Shown: positions 51,400-60,905 of the stretch, in pieces
Numbering within the stretch: the first letter of the stretch is position 1
How the letters are laid out: every line of letters begins with the position of its first letter
Assembly (NCBI GenBank): GCA_017311185.1
Contig: JAESUZ010001269.1
Span: forward strand, 434,001-498,000
Direction: 5' to 3'
Source of the DNA: Proteles cristata cristata
Lineage: Eukaryota; Chordata; Mammalia; Carnivora; Hyaenidae
DNA length: 64,000 nucleotides
Notes under the pieces: generated by a model
The model's database searches: none
Seen by the model: only the letters and a program-made list of their open reading frames with translations
Told to the model about the DNA's origin: nothing
Translations under genes and position numbers: made by a program

Positions 51400-51842
51400 C
51401 TGCCCTTAGTAGCAAAAGTATAATAGCAAAAAACTGGAAACATTCTAATTTTCTCTTTGCAAGGAAATGAGTGGACTACGATTTATTTCTACTCTGAAAT
51501 TCTCTGTAGCAGCTGAAGTAAGAGCTACATGTACCTCAAAACATGACGACAAATTTAAAAATGCAGGAAGTGCATATATAGAATTATGCCATTTATGTAA
51601 AATATTAAATGCACATGCTCATTGATATTGCTTGTGGACATATAATAAACAGAAGTACCAACACATGTTTGGAAACTACGTATACTAAGCTTTAGTGGTC
51701 ATCTGAGAATGGAGGAAGAGAAGGAAGAATGGATAAAACACTTCAGTTGCAGTTTTACTGGCAGAGATATGAAACGAATAATGGCAATGTTAGCAACTTT
51801 TAAACATAAGTAGTAGTGTCCATTGTTTTATGTGTGAAATAT
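51400..51842 (+). mobile_element. Old LINE-1 3' end
   Basis: 'gcaaaaaactggaaacattc', 'atgccatttatgtaaaatat' and 'ggaagaatggataaaacact' resemble a diverged L1M 3' end. A SINE is inserted at its right end. Confidence 0.5.
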
Positions 51843-52064
51843 ATTTTTTAATTTTTAATATTTTATTTACTTCTGAGAGAGAGAGAGAGACAGCGTGAGC
51901 AGGGGAGGGTCAGAGGGAGAGAGGGAGACAGAATCTGAAGCAGGCTCCAGGCTCTGAGCTAGCTGTCAGCACAGAGCCCGACACAGGGCTCAAACCCACA
52001 AACCGTGAGATTATGACCTGAGCCGAAGTCAGACGCTTAACCGACTGAGCCACCCAGGTGTCCC
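51843..52064 (-). mobile_element. Felid tRNA-Lys SINE, antisense
   Basis: Perfect 14-base TSD tatgtgtgaaatat at 51829-51842 and 52065-52078. Confidence 0.95.
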
Positions 52065-52552
52065 TATGTGTGAAATATTTCATACTTACTTTTATATTGA
52101 AGGGAAAAAGGAAGAGAGACAAAGCTCCTCCATCATAGTCCATTAACTGCAAGCCAAGTTTCCTTAACCTCCAAACCTCAGATTCTTCACCTTTAAAATG
52201 TGAGTGACACTAAGTGTGCCTGTCTCAATAATTTGGGAAGTGGTGGCTGGAGACAGTGCTTCAATGTCAGGAACACAATCATGCCCCTATTTAGTCCCCG
52301 GGGTCCAGGAACCACTCTTTCTATTTTTCACAGAGTAATTAAGATTTTTCACAACAGGGTTACAACCACCTCCCCCAAAGAGTTATAAAACAAGTCTAAA
52401 GCGTGTAAAGGATACAATAATGAATTAACTAATTAATGAAGCATCTCAATGAATGGAGAAGAATAAACCTGGGATCTCCCAGCAAGGGACCACCTCTCCC
52501 AATCCAAGTTACGCGAGCGCTGGCTGAAAATTCTAAGAACTGGATACATTTT

Positions 52553-52770
52553 GGGGCGCCTGGGTGGCTTAGTCGGTTAAGCGTCCGACTTTCCCTTAGG
52601 TCATGATCTCGCGGTTCGTGGGTTCGGGCCCCGCGTCGGGCTCTGTGCTGACTGTCAGCTCAGAGCCTGGAGCCTGTTTCAGTCTGTGACTCCCTCTCTC
52701 TCTGACCCTCCCCTGCTCACGCTGTCTCTCTCTAGAAATAAATAAAAACCTTTAAAAATTTTTTTAAAAA
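52553..52770 (+). mobile_element. Felid tRNA-Lys SINE (youngest-looking copy)
   Basis: Perfect 18-base TSD aagaactggatacatttt at 52535-52552 and 52771-52788. CpGs in the tRNA-like head are largely intact. Subfamily marks 'cttagtcgg', 'gttcgtgggttcg' and 'tttcagtctgtgactccc'. Confidence 0.96.
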
Positions 52771-54201
52771 AAGAACTGGATACATTTTCTCACATCAAAG
52801 TCTACCATCTTACAAAAGCCCAATGGAGGGGAAAAAAAGACACTGGGTAGGCATCATAAGAAAAGATGATCAGATTACACCCATCAGTAATAAAACTCCC
52901 AGCCACACCTGTGAACAGGTGGGGGCCAGAGCACTCGAAAGTCAGACTCGCTAGGATGCACTCGCCCTTCTCCAACTTTGTTCAAACCACAAGGTGAGGC
53001 TGTCGTCTCTCAGAGGAGCATCTGCTGCGTCCTACTGATGGACAGACCAGTTCCTCCCCCTACCAGCCCTGAGAGTTTTGAGACCACATTCTCGAAAGAA
53101 CTGGTAACGTCCGCATCCCAGCCAGCTTAGTAGTCTCCTCTCGCGAAAGGAAACCGGAGACGCATCCGAATCACCTGGGAGCCTGCGGCCACGGGGGAAG
53201 CCGCTGGTCTTGGTGGGCGGCCTTGAGCCCCAGATATGCCTGGACCACTGGGAATAAAGCTGCGCCGATCTGGGTTCCCTGGACAAGCGCAAGCCTGGAC
53301 GTACAGCCCAGGCCCCAGCCCCCGGGAGACCACTTGTAACTCCTCCACTTCACACTGGGCTCCATCCGTCGGGTCCGCTGCCCCCCCGGCACCCCCCCCC
53401 CGGACCTGCCCCGCTCCTCCACAAACGCGGAGTGAGAGGTCCACACGCAAAGGAGAGCGTGAACCAGGAGGCAGCACCAAACCCGGCAGAACTAAAGCGC
53501 GGACACAAACCTGTCCACGGCCGCAGCGGAGGGAAGGCGGCTTAGAGTTGGGTGCCCACCCACCTGGGCTGAGGCGGGGCCGGACGGCGGGCGGGCGCCC
53601 CTCGCCCGAACTCCAGCACCGCGCCTCCCGGCCCTCCTAGCAGCTGTGGCGGGGAAAAGGACACGGGGTGCGACGGGCTCGAGCAGGCCCGCTGCAGCTT
53701 CGCCCGCACCCCCGGGCCAGCCCACGGGCCCCCCGAGTCAGAAAAGGAACAATAGCGGACCCTCGGTCACCGGAGCCTTCCAGAATCTCCCGCTTGCACC
53801 TTCCCCCCGGCTCCTCCAAGTTCAGCGTGGAGCCTGGTCAAGCCCAGAAGCGAGGACCTGGAGTGGGGGGTGGGGGGGACGCGGGGCCACCAGGCAGGTG
53901 GGGGCCGGCGCCGCCTCGCCGTCCCCCAGGACGCCCTGCAGGGCTGGCCATTCATTCCCGCCCGCGCCTCGCCGCCGGCCCGCAGCAAAGCCCGCTCCCA
54001 ACTTGGCCGGGTCCTCCTCCCTCTGCAGACAGTGGGCGCCGGCGGCGGGCCGGGGAGCCGTGGCGGGACCCTCACTGCCCCCGCGCTCAGCCGCTCCACC
54101 GGGCGCGCCGTCCCTCGCCGGAGCCCCAGACACAAAGGCGGGCGGCGAGCCGGCTCCCCGCTCCGGGCAGAGCCTCCCGACCCGCGGCGCGGCGCACTCA
54201 C

Positions 54202-54430
54202 CCCATGCAGGCGGCGGCGGCGGCAGCTCCCGGCCCGCGCTGGCTGCGCCGCTCCGCCCGCCGCTTCCCCAGGAAAGCGCGGCCGCCGGGCTTGCTTCCT
54301 GCGCCGCTTCCTGCGCCGCGGTCCCTCCTCCTCCCCCGCTGCGGGGGTCAGTGGGCGCCGCGGCTCCCGGGCTGGGCGGGCGGGGCGGGGGCAGCCGCAG
54401 CACCACCACGTGGCCGCCCGGCGCCGGCCC
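54202..54430 (-). other. RAI14: RAI14 non-coding exon 1 (5' boundary estimated)
   Basis: Inside the CpG island the minus strand carries a consensus donor, GTGAGT, at 54201-54196, directly after CTGCATGGG. I take this as the end of RAI14 exon 1, because the next good acceptor in frame with the biology is the start-codon exon at 29935. The exon holds a (GCC)5-type run at 54208-54226 and no long ORF. Its ATG (54206-54204), if joined to exon 2, gives ATG GGG TGT TGA, a three-codon upstream ORF. The transcription start cannot be fixed from sequence; there is no TATA box, so a dispersed start somewhere in about 54280-54450 is likely. Other first exons may exist. Confidence 0.6.
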
Positions 54431-54545
54431 CCGCCGACCTGGATCCAGCCGGAGCGAGAAGGGAGGTGCTCGCCTCTCCCCTCCCCTTCCACCCCGCGCG
54501 GCCCCAAATTCCGCGAGTCAGGTGACCCGGCCCCGCGCTCCGGCC

Positions 54546-54949
54546 GGGACCTGCGGGGCGGGGAGGGGGTCGGCGTTCGGGACCTGCGGGGCGGGGAGGA
54601 GGGGGTCCGGCCGGCTGGGTCCTGCGGGGCGGGGAGGAAGGGGGGTCCGGCCGCTCGGGACCTGCGGGGAGGGAGGGGGTCCGGCCGGCTGGGACCTGCG
54701 GGGGAGGGAGGTTCCGGCCGTTCGGGACCTGCGGGGCGGGGGTGTCCGGCCGTTCGGGACCTGCGGGGGGGAAGTGGGGGGTCCGGCCGGCTGGGTCCTG
54801 CGGGGCGGGAAGGGAGGTGGGGGTCCGGCCGTTCGGGACCTGCGGGGGGGGTTCCGGCCGCTCGGGTCCTGCGGGGCGGAGAGGGAAGGGGGGGTCCGGC
54901 CGCTCGGGACCTGCGGGGCGGGGAGGGAGGTGGGGGGCCCCGGCGGTTC
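54546..54949. repeat. GC-rich minisatellite upstream of RAI14 exon 1
   Basis: There are eleven consecutive copies of a 29-44 base unit. Each begins gggacctgcgggg or gggtcctgcgggg and ends in tccggccg followed by ctc, ttc or gct (first copy tcggcgttc, last cccggcggttc). Copies differ mainly in the length of the central G run. The unit holds an Sp/KLF-type GC box and several G runs able to form quadruplexes. It sits about 100-750 bases upstream of exon 1 in transcript orientation. Confidence 0.9.
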
Positions 54950-56884
54950 GCGCCTGACTTTTCTTTTCCCCGGGATCGTGGCCCCTTCCCCGCGGACGCG
55001 TTCCATCCTCATCACCCGCACCTGAACTTAGTGGAAAACACCCGTGCTCGCACCGCCCCGGGCTTAGGACGCGTGAGATCCCGAATAGCGCTCATTTCTG
55101 GTCAACCTCCAAAGTCGTTTGTGGTCGTGGGGGTGTTTCAAAAGTCCCTGATCCAAGCGCCTACTTAACCGCAGTCCAATCGGTTATATTTTCCAGACTT
55201 CTCGCACAGAAGGGAAGCTAGAATCCGCTCCTTCTCTGGACTGGCTGGAGTGACTGCTAACGCTCATCAGGTGGCGAGAGAAAACTGCGGGAGTGAAGCG
55301 CTGCTCTGCCCCGGAGTTAGCAGAAATCTACCGCCGGAGCTGGGAGGCGCGAGTGGGGGGCGTCCTCGGCGCGGGGTCCGGGCTGCTCGCACGGCGGGTC
55401 TTACCCACCCGCCCCCAGACCCCCCGCAGCGTCTCTCCCACCTCCCGCCGGCCCAAACCGGCATTTGAATCTTAATGGACTCTTCTGTAATCCAGGGATT
55501 TCAGAGCTCTCCACCTACTCGTTAAATTGAGGCTGCTTTTCCATACATCCTTGTCTTGCTAACCAGCTATGGCTCAGGAAGTCTTTATTCACCCAAGCCC
55601 CTCCCGTCTCCAGGTTAGCTCTGCATCCTCAGCGCGGGGGCAGGAAGCCTTCTAGAATGAACGACACGGGTCCTTTCAGGTGGGATCCACTGTAAGTCAT
55701 TTGAACTTCAAAAAAATTAATTTCAACGAAGTGAAATTCACCCCAGCATAGTTCAGTTTTAAGTGTCTTGGCTGTACCTTGATGGCCTAGACGTTAGAAT
55801 GTGTTTTCCCCGCCCCTCAGGGAACACCCTGTCTAGCTTTAACAGGTAACTTCTATCATAGGAAGCAACTGTGAAGTGGCTGTGCAGCATGGTCCTCCTA
55901 AGTCATCTATCAGAGAGTCTTTCGGAAAGTGATGAATAGCCCGTTTGAAGCAAGACACACACTCTTCCTGTCCTTTATCCCTCGTGAATAAAATGACACT
56001 GAGAGAAAAGTGAACTGGCAAACTTGTTGTCTGTTTAGTGCTAGCAGTTTCTACAATACAGTTTTTCATTACAGTTCACACTTAAGGTGGACTGTAGGAG
56101 AGTCAGGCAGACAGATCCTGCCCCTTGGATCTGCGTTTTCTGTTCTGCTTTTAGCAGGTCAGCCTCCTTCAAGCGGGCAGCTGAAAAGGTGGGCTTGGGA
56201 ATATGGAACAGTGGATACCATTGCCACCTTGGAAAGCAAACATACATATTCTGTAGGAGCAGTTGACAAGTCGAAGGAGCTAATATCAAACAACATCAAA
56301 CAATTATTGTTTCTTTTAACACCACAAGGCAGTGTCCCGGCCACTTACCTCTGAGCACACCCGCCTGTGTCAGCTCTGTGGCTCCTGTGGGTGGCTTTGC
56401 TGCTTATTCTCCTCAATGTATAACCTCACCCTCAAACGTCAGCAAGTCCAACACGGGGTGTGGGGTTGCTGTGGAGGGAAGGACGCATAGTTAGGCTGAT
56501 ATGCCAAGATCCTTTTCGAGATCCCTCTTGCTCCTGAAAACTCAAATACCTGATTCAGACCACAGCTGAAGTTCTGCCACCTGTAGAGGAATTGATGGTC
56601 AAGTATGAGTTGGAATGGAATCTTCTCATTAGTGGGGGTTTGTTTTTTGCCCAGGCCTTTTAGAAATGCTACCTCATTCGGGGTACATTGAATACACTCT
56701 TTAATGGAGACCAGGTCCATGTGGAAAGGTTTGAGAGAAGGCAGCAAGGATAAAATGATCATCTAAACTACATAAAAAGTGGGTAAAACCTCTTTGGGAG
56801 GAACAGCATGTTATATTTTAATAGAGGAATTACTGCCAAATCAAGGTAACTATGGAATAATAAGCAGTCTTGGCAGTGATAAGA

Positions 56885-57020
56885 ACAGAGCCCATGTTAC
56901 TAACTTGCCATTTGAACTTCACCACATGTTTGAACCTCTCCTGGCTCCACTTTCCTAATCCGTAGAAAAGAATGTTGAACTACATGGTCTCTGAGAATTT
57001 TTCCAGCTCTAACATCCTGA
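56885..57020 (+). mobile_element. MIR 3' part
   Basis: 'tgaacctctcctggctccac', 'tttcctaatccgtagaaaag' and 'ttttccagctctaacatcct' follow MIR order. Confidence 0.65.
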
Positions 57021-57787
57021 GCCCATTCTCTTAATGTGAAGAGCCATCACCATGTTGTTGTTACGTTCTATTGCAAAGCATCATTCTCCGATTGTTTTAG
57101 CAGGTCAATCTCATACCAACAAGATGCAGACTCCTAAGTGGGGTTGCCATCCAGGACCCGTGAAAGAAATTCATTGGTAAGGCCAGATTTTCATTTTTGA
57201 AATGAATATGTGTCACATCCCTTCTTTCTTGCTCCATCACTTATCAGTATCATTTCTCCCCAGATTAGAAACGTCTTGAGTCTCAGAAACCAAGGTTAAG
57301 ACTAGTTGGGGTAACAAGAAACTGTTTCTGATAGAAGAAATAGAGATAGGTATCACGGCAGAGCCAAAAAGTAACCTTTTGCTTTACTTGGCATTTGGTT
57401 AGGCTCTGACTGCTCTTCTGGGTCTAGTTAGAAGCAGCATGATTTACAGGAATGTGGCAATATTGGCCTCAGTCCAGAGCATGTAACAAAAACACAATCA
57501 AAAGTTTGGACGGAGATAATCTACAGAAAAGACCCCAAATATTCATAGAAAAACCACTTTTTGTATTTTCTTAGGGATGTTTCCAAATAGGAAATTGTGA
57601 CATGGGAGAATTCACAAAACAACTTTAGTATAGCATCTTAATAATTCAGGAAGACCATAGTAATAAAGTAGATCACAAACACTGAGCACTTGAAGTGTCA
57701 TTAGCCCAGATTGAGATGTGCTGTGAATGCAAAGTATACACCAGATTTCAAAGATGCAGAGAGAAAAAAAAAAGTCGCTCACTAATA

Positions 57788-57985
57788 ATTTTTTAACATT
57801 TTTTAAAAGTTTAATTTATGTATTTTGAAGGGGGATGGCGGAGAGAGGGAGAGAGAGAATCCCAAGAAGACTCTTTGCTGTCAGCTCAGAGCCTAAGGTG
57901 GAGCTCGAACTCATAAACCATGAAATCATGACCTCAGCCAAAATCAGGAGTTGGACACTTAACTAATGAGCCACCCAAGCATCCC
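57788..57985 (-). mobile_element. tRNA-Lys SINE, antisense, diverged
   Basis: Inserted in the hAT element; ctcactaat is found on both sides (57778-57787, 57988-57996). Confidence 0.88.
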
Positions 57986-58090
57986 ATCTCACTAATTTTT
58001 ATATTAATTACGCATTGAAATGCTAATTTTGGATGTATTAGGCTAAATATCTTCACACTAATTTCACTCATTTCTTTTTACCTTTTTTTA

Positions 58091-58283
58091 AGACTTTTTT
58101 CTTTTTAAGAGAGAGAGAGCACAAGTGAGGGAGAGTCACAGAGGGGCAGAGAGAGAGAATCCCAAGCAGGCTCCATGCTTAGCATGGAGCCCAACGTGGG
58201 GCTCAATCCTATCATCACAGGATTACGACTTGAACTGAAATCAAGAGTCTGATAACCAACCAATTGAGCCACGCAGTTGTCCC
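58091..58283 (-). mobile_element. tRNA-Lys SINE, antisense
   Basis: Poly-T/(ga)n start, 'gagccacgcagttgtccc' end; flanks ttaagactttttt and ttaagattttatt. Confidence 0.88.
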
Positions 58284-58290
58284 TTAAGAT

Positions 58291-58479
58291 TTTATTTTTT
58301 TTAAGTTTATTTCATTTTGAGAGAGAGAGAGATGGGAGGGGGAGGGGCAGAGAGAGAGAGAAGGAGGAGCCACACCCAGTGTGGAACCCATTTTAGGGCT
58401 CCGTCTCATGACCATGAGATCATGACCTGAGCCGAAACCAAGAACCAGACACTGAACCCACTGAGCCACCCAGGTACCC
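58291..58479 (-). mobile_element. tRNA-Lys SINE, antisense
   Basis: Directly follows the previous copy, probably inserted in its tail; ends 'gagccacccaggtaccc'. Confidence 0.88.
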
Positions 58480-58511
58480 TGATTTTTTACTATTTAAAAT
58501 GTGGTTAACTA

Positions 58512-58737
58512 GGGGCACCTGGTGGCTCAGTTGGTTAAGTGTCCGACTTGAGCTCAGGTCATGATCTCGTGGTCTGTGGGTTCGAGCCCCACATCAGGCT
58601 CTGTACTGATAGCTCAGAGCCTGGAGCCTGCTTCAGATTCTGTGTCTCCCTCTGTCTCTTCTCTCCTGCTTGTGTTCTCTATGTCTACCAAAAATAAATA
58701 AACATTTAAAAAAGGGTTTTTTTTTTTAAATAAAACA
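58512..58737 (+). mobile_element. Felid tRNA-Lys SINE
   Basis: Flanked by tggttaacta (58502-58511) and tggtcaacta (58738-58747). The opposite orientation to its three neighbours. Confidence 0.92.
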
Positions 58738-58858
58738 TGGTCAACTAGAAAATTAAAAATTACTATGTGGCTTGCATTATATTTCTATTGGATAAAACTG
58801 CTACAGGGGTTAACATTAGCAACTAAGACACATTTAGTATCTACTCTGTATGAGGCAT

Positions 58859-59199
58859 CTTTTTTTTTTTAAAGAGTTTATTGTCAAGTTGGTTTCCATA
58901 TAATACCCAGTGCTCATCCCCACAAGTGGCGCCCTCTGCCCATCTCCCCCCTCACCCCCCACATCCATCAGTCCTCAGTTTTTGTCAGCATTCAAGAGTC
59001 TCTCATGGTTTGCCTCTCCCTTTCCCCCACCATTTCCGCCCTTCTTCTCCCCCTTGGTCCTCTGTTAAGTTCCTCCTAATCCTCCTATACGTGCACACAT
59101 ATGATATTTGTCTTTCTCTGCCTGACTTATTTCGCTCAGCATAACACCCTCAAGGTCCATCCGTGTTGCTACACAAGGCCAGGTTTCATTCCTTCTCAT
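58859..59199 (-). mobile_element. Carnivore LINE-1 3' end with TSD
   Basis: A poly-T start and 'gtttattgtcaagttggttt', 'cccagtgctcatcccc', 'ttatttcgctcagcataaca', 'ccatccgtgttgctacacaa' match the reversed 3' UTR and end of a carnivore L1. A perfect 12-base TSD tgtatgaggcat lies at 58847-58858 and 59200-59211. Severely 5' truncated; no coding capacity. Confidence 0.92.
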
Positions 59200-59714
59200 T
59201 GTATGAGGCATTCTTCTAAGTGGTATATATATAACTACTGTGGCCATATGCTTAATTATTCAATCTGGAACACTTTTGACACTTATGAGAATGAAAGGAG
59301 GCAGGCAAAAGGAGCCAGGATACTAGGACAAAAGGCATAAATTGGAACTGTCCTGAGCAAACTGAGACACCAGGCCACCCTAATGTTAGGTCACTTAATC
59401 TCTATGTTAGGGAGAAAGAATTTTCTATACTTTGCAAGATCCTTCTATCTGGACTCAGAATAAATTGACATGAGGCAGATTAACAGGAGAAAATCACATT
59501 TAATTTTGGACATCCAGAGAATCCACACAGACAAATTCTAAGACAGCTGGACAACATGAGGCTTCTATGAGTTAAAAAGAAGGGTAGGAGACAGGGGACA
59601 CAAAAGAGGTGACCACTAGCAAGAAGGTGAAAGGAGACTTTTTGAGAACAAGGTTGCCCTCTCATGGAGATAAGTTCCTTAGTTAAAAAGGAATCTGTTA
59701 ATAGTTCTCTTCCT

Positions 59715-60120
59715 CGTACATCAACTCTGTGAGTGCCATTATTATCCCTTTTGGCACTTGAGGGAACTGGAGCACAGAGAAATTAAGTAACTGGCCTAAA
59801 GTCACACAGCTAGTGGCAATGTTAAGACTCAAATTAGGACAGGGGCGCCTGGGTGGCTTAGTCGGTTAAGCGTCCGACTTTCGCTTGGGTCATGATCTCG
59901 CGGTTTGTGGGTTCGAGCCTTGCGTTGGGCTCTGTGCGGACTGCCGGCTCAGAGCCTGGAGCCCGTTTCAGTCTGTGACTCCCTCTCTCTCTGACCCTCC
60001 CCTGCTCATGCTGTCTCTCTCTCTCTCTCTCCTAGAAATAAACAAAACATTTAAAAAAAATTCAAATTAGGACAATCTGGCTCTAGAGCCTTTACTCTTG
60101 ACTGCTATACAATATGGTTG
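59715..60120 (-). mobile_element. MIR, antisense, split by a SINE
   Basis: Left part 'ggagcacagagaaattaagt' and 'aagtcacacagctagtggca'; right part after the SINE 'ctggctctagagcctttact'. Confidence 0.75.
59842..60061 (+). mobile_element. Felid tRNA-Lys SINE (young subfamily)
   Basis: Perfect 13-base TSD tcaaattaggaca at 59829-59841 and 60062-60074. Shares 'tttcagtctgtgactccc' with the copy at 52553. Confidence 0.95.
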
Positions 60121-60189
60121 CTTAAGATCTAATATAGATGGAGAATTTAATAGATGCAAAGTTTTTCTTAATACAGCAACTTAGACGGA

Positions 60190-60345
60190 GTACTATCCTA
60201 TTTTTACAAGATGCAGAAACTGAGTTTCAAAGAGATCCAGTAACTTGCCCAAATCATAGAGCCAGAAAAAGTGGCAGCAAGAATCAAAGTTTGGGCCACC
60301 CGACTCCAGTGGCCCTGCTAACCACCACTCTGTATTGCCCTCAGG
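60190..60345 (-). mobile_element. MIR, antisense
   Basis: 'acaagatgcagaaactgagt', 'agtaacttgcccaaatcata' and 'ccaccactctgtattgccct' in reversed MIR order. Confidence 0.7.
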
Positions 60346-60724
60346 CCACACGGACTTATACAGCACTTATGTATTGATCTCATGACTTCTCCCAGTGCTG
60401 GCAAAGGCCTGGGTGAGGTTAGCCTTACACAGGCAACAGCCACCAAAAGCTCAATCTTGGTGGCCTCTCCTTTCTGAAAAGGAACATTTTAAAATGATCC
60501 AAATAGCCATCATGTTGCTGAGACAGCGGTTCTGCCATGCATGTTAGAAATTCCAGAAAATGCTCTCCCAGAAATGTAGTAGAGTAGGGTATGATGAGAA
60601 TTCAAGAAAATTGAGAAGGCAATTACTTGGTTAGCAGAAATCTAAGAGAAAAAGATTTCACAAACCTCCCCAGGCAGAAGCAATAATATGGGATGTATAT
60701 CTATGGCTGTGCCATATGCAGCTT

Positions 60725-60905
60725 TTCTCCTTCCTTTACAGTGGGTCACAATCTTGGCAGCCTATTAGAACCACCTGCATTTAAAGATCACCAATTGCCT
60801 TGGCCCCGTGCCCTAGGATACTGATTAAAGTGGTCTGGTGTGGGGCCCAGGCATTGGTATTTTATACTCTCTCCCTAGATTATCATAAAGTGGGGCCCGG
60901 CTTTA
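60725..60905. mobile_element. MER-type hAT element
   Basis: 'gcagcctattagaaccacct' and 'ttggccccgtgccc' on one side and 'gtggggcccaggcattggta' on the other form the partly palindromic layout of short hAT elements. Confidence 0.6.

Larger units (their letters stand above)
29936..54201 (-). other. RAI14: RAI14 intron 1 (about 24.3 kb)
   Basis: This is AT-rich intronic DNA between the exon 1 donor and the exon 2 acceptor. It is filled by SINEs, L1 3' ends and MIR or hAT scraps listed separately. I recognise nothing beyond short low-complexity runs in about 30.4-30.9, 32.2-34.2, 35.0-36.9, 37.7-38.6, 39.6-41.5 (locally G-rich), 44.1-45.0, 46.0-47.6, 48.6-49.2, 49.4-50.4 and 52.1-52.5 kb. Additional alternative first exons could hide here; I could not demonstrate one. 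Confidence 0.7.
53140..55460 (-). promoter_or_regulatory. RAI14: CpG island, RAI14 promoter
   Basis: This is the only long stretch dense in CG dinucleotides; both flanks are AT-rich and CpG-poor. It holds many GC boxes (GGGCGG or GGGGCGGGG) on both strands and has no TATA box. Minus-strand AGGAAGC occurs twice 13 bases apart around 54292-54316 (possible ETS sites). It surrounds the exon 1 donor at 54201, so it fits a broad housekeeping-type promoter. Divergent plus-strand transcription is possible but not shown. Confidence 0.85.
57676..58805 (-). mobile_element. hAT element broken up by four SINEs
   Basis: Pieces in order: 57676-57787 ('actgagcacttgaagtgtca'), 57986-58090 ('ttaattacgcattgaaatgc'), 58480-58511 ('actatttaaaatgtgg') and 58738-58805 ('catggtcaactagaaaat' to 'attggataaaactgct'). 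Together they spell the family at 22140-22641 in reverse. Confidence 0.75.

Noticed and set aside
54546..54949. CRISPR-like array
   Set aside because: Units are contiguous, of variable length and without unique spacers, in a vertebrate promoter: a minisatellite.
53646..55168. Overlapping long open frames (up to about 459 codons) on both strands across the CpG island
   Set aside because: Stop codons are rare in any GC-rich DNA. The frames overlap in several phases, run through the minisatellite as Gly/Pro/Arg-rich repeats, have no recognisable domain and span the exon 1 donor.
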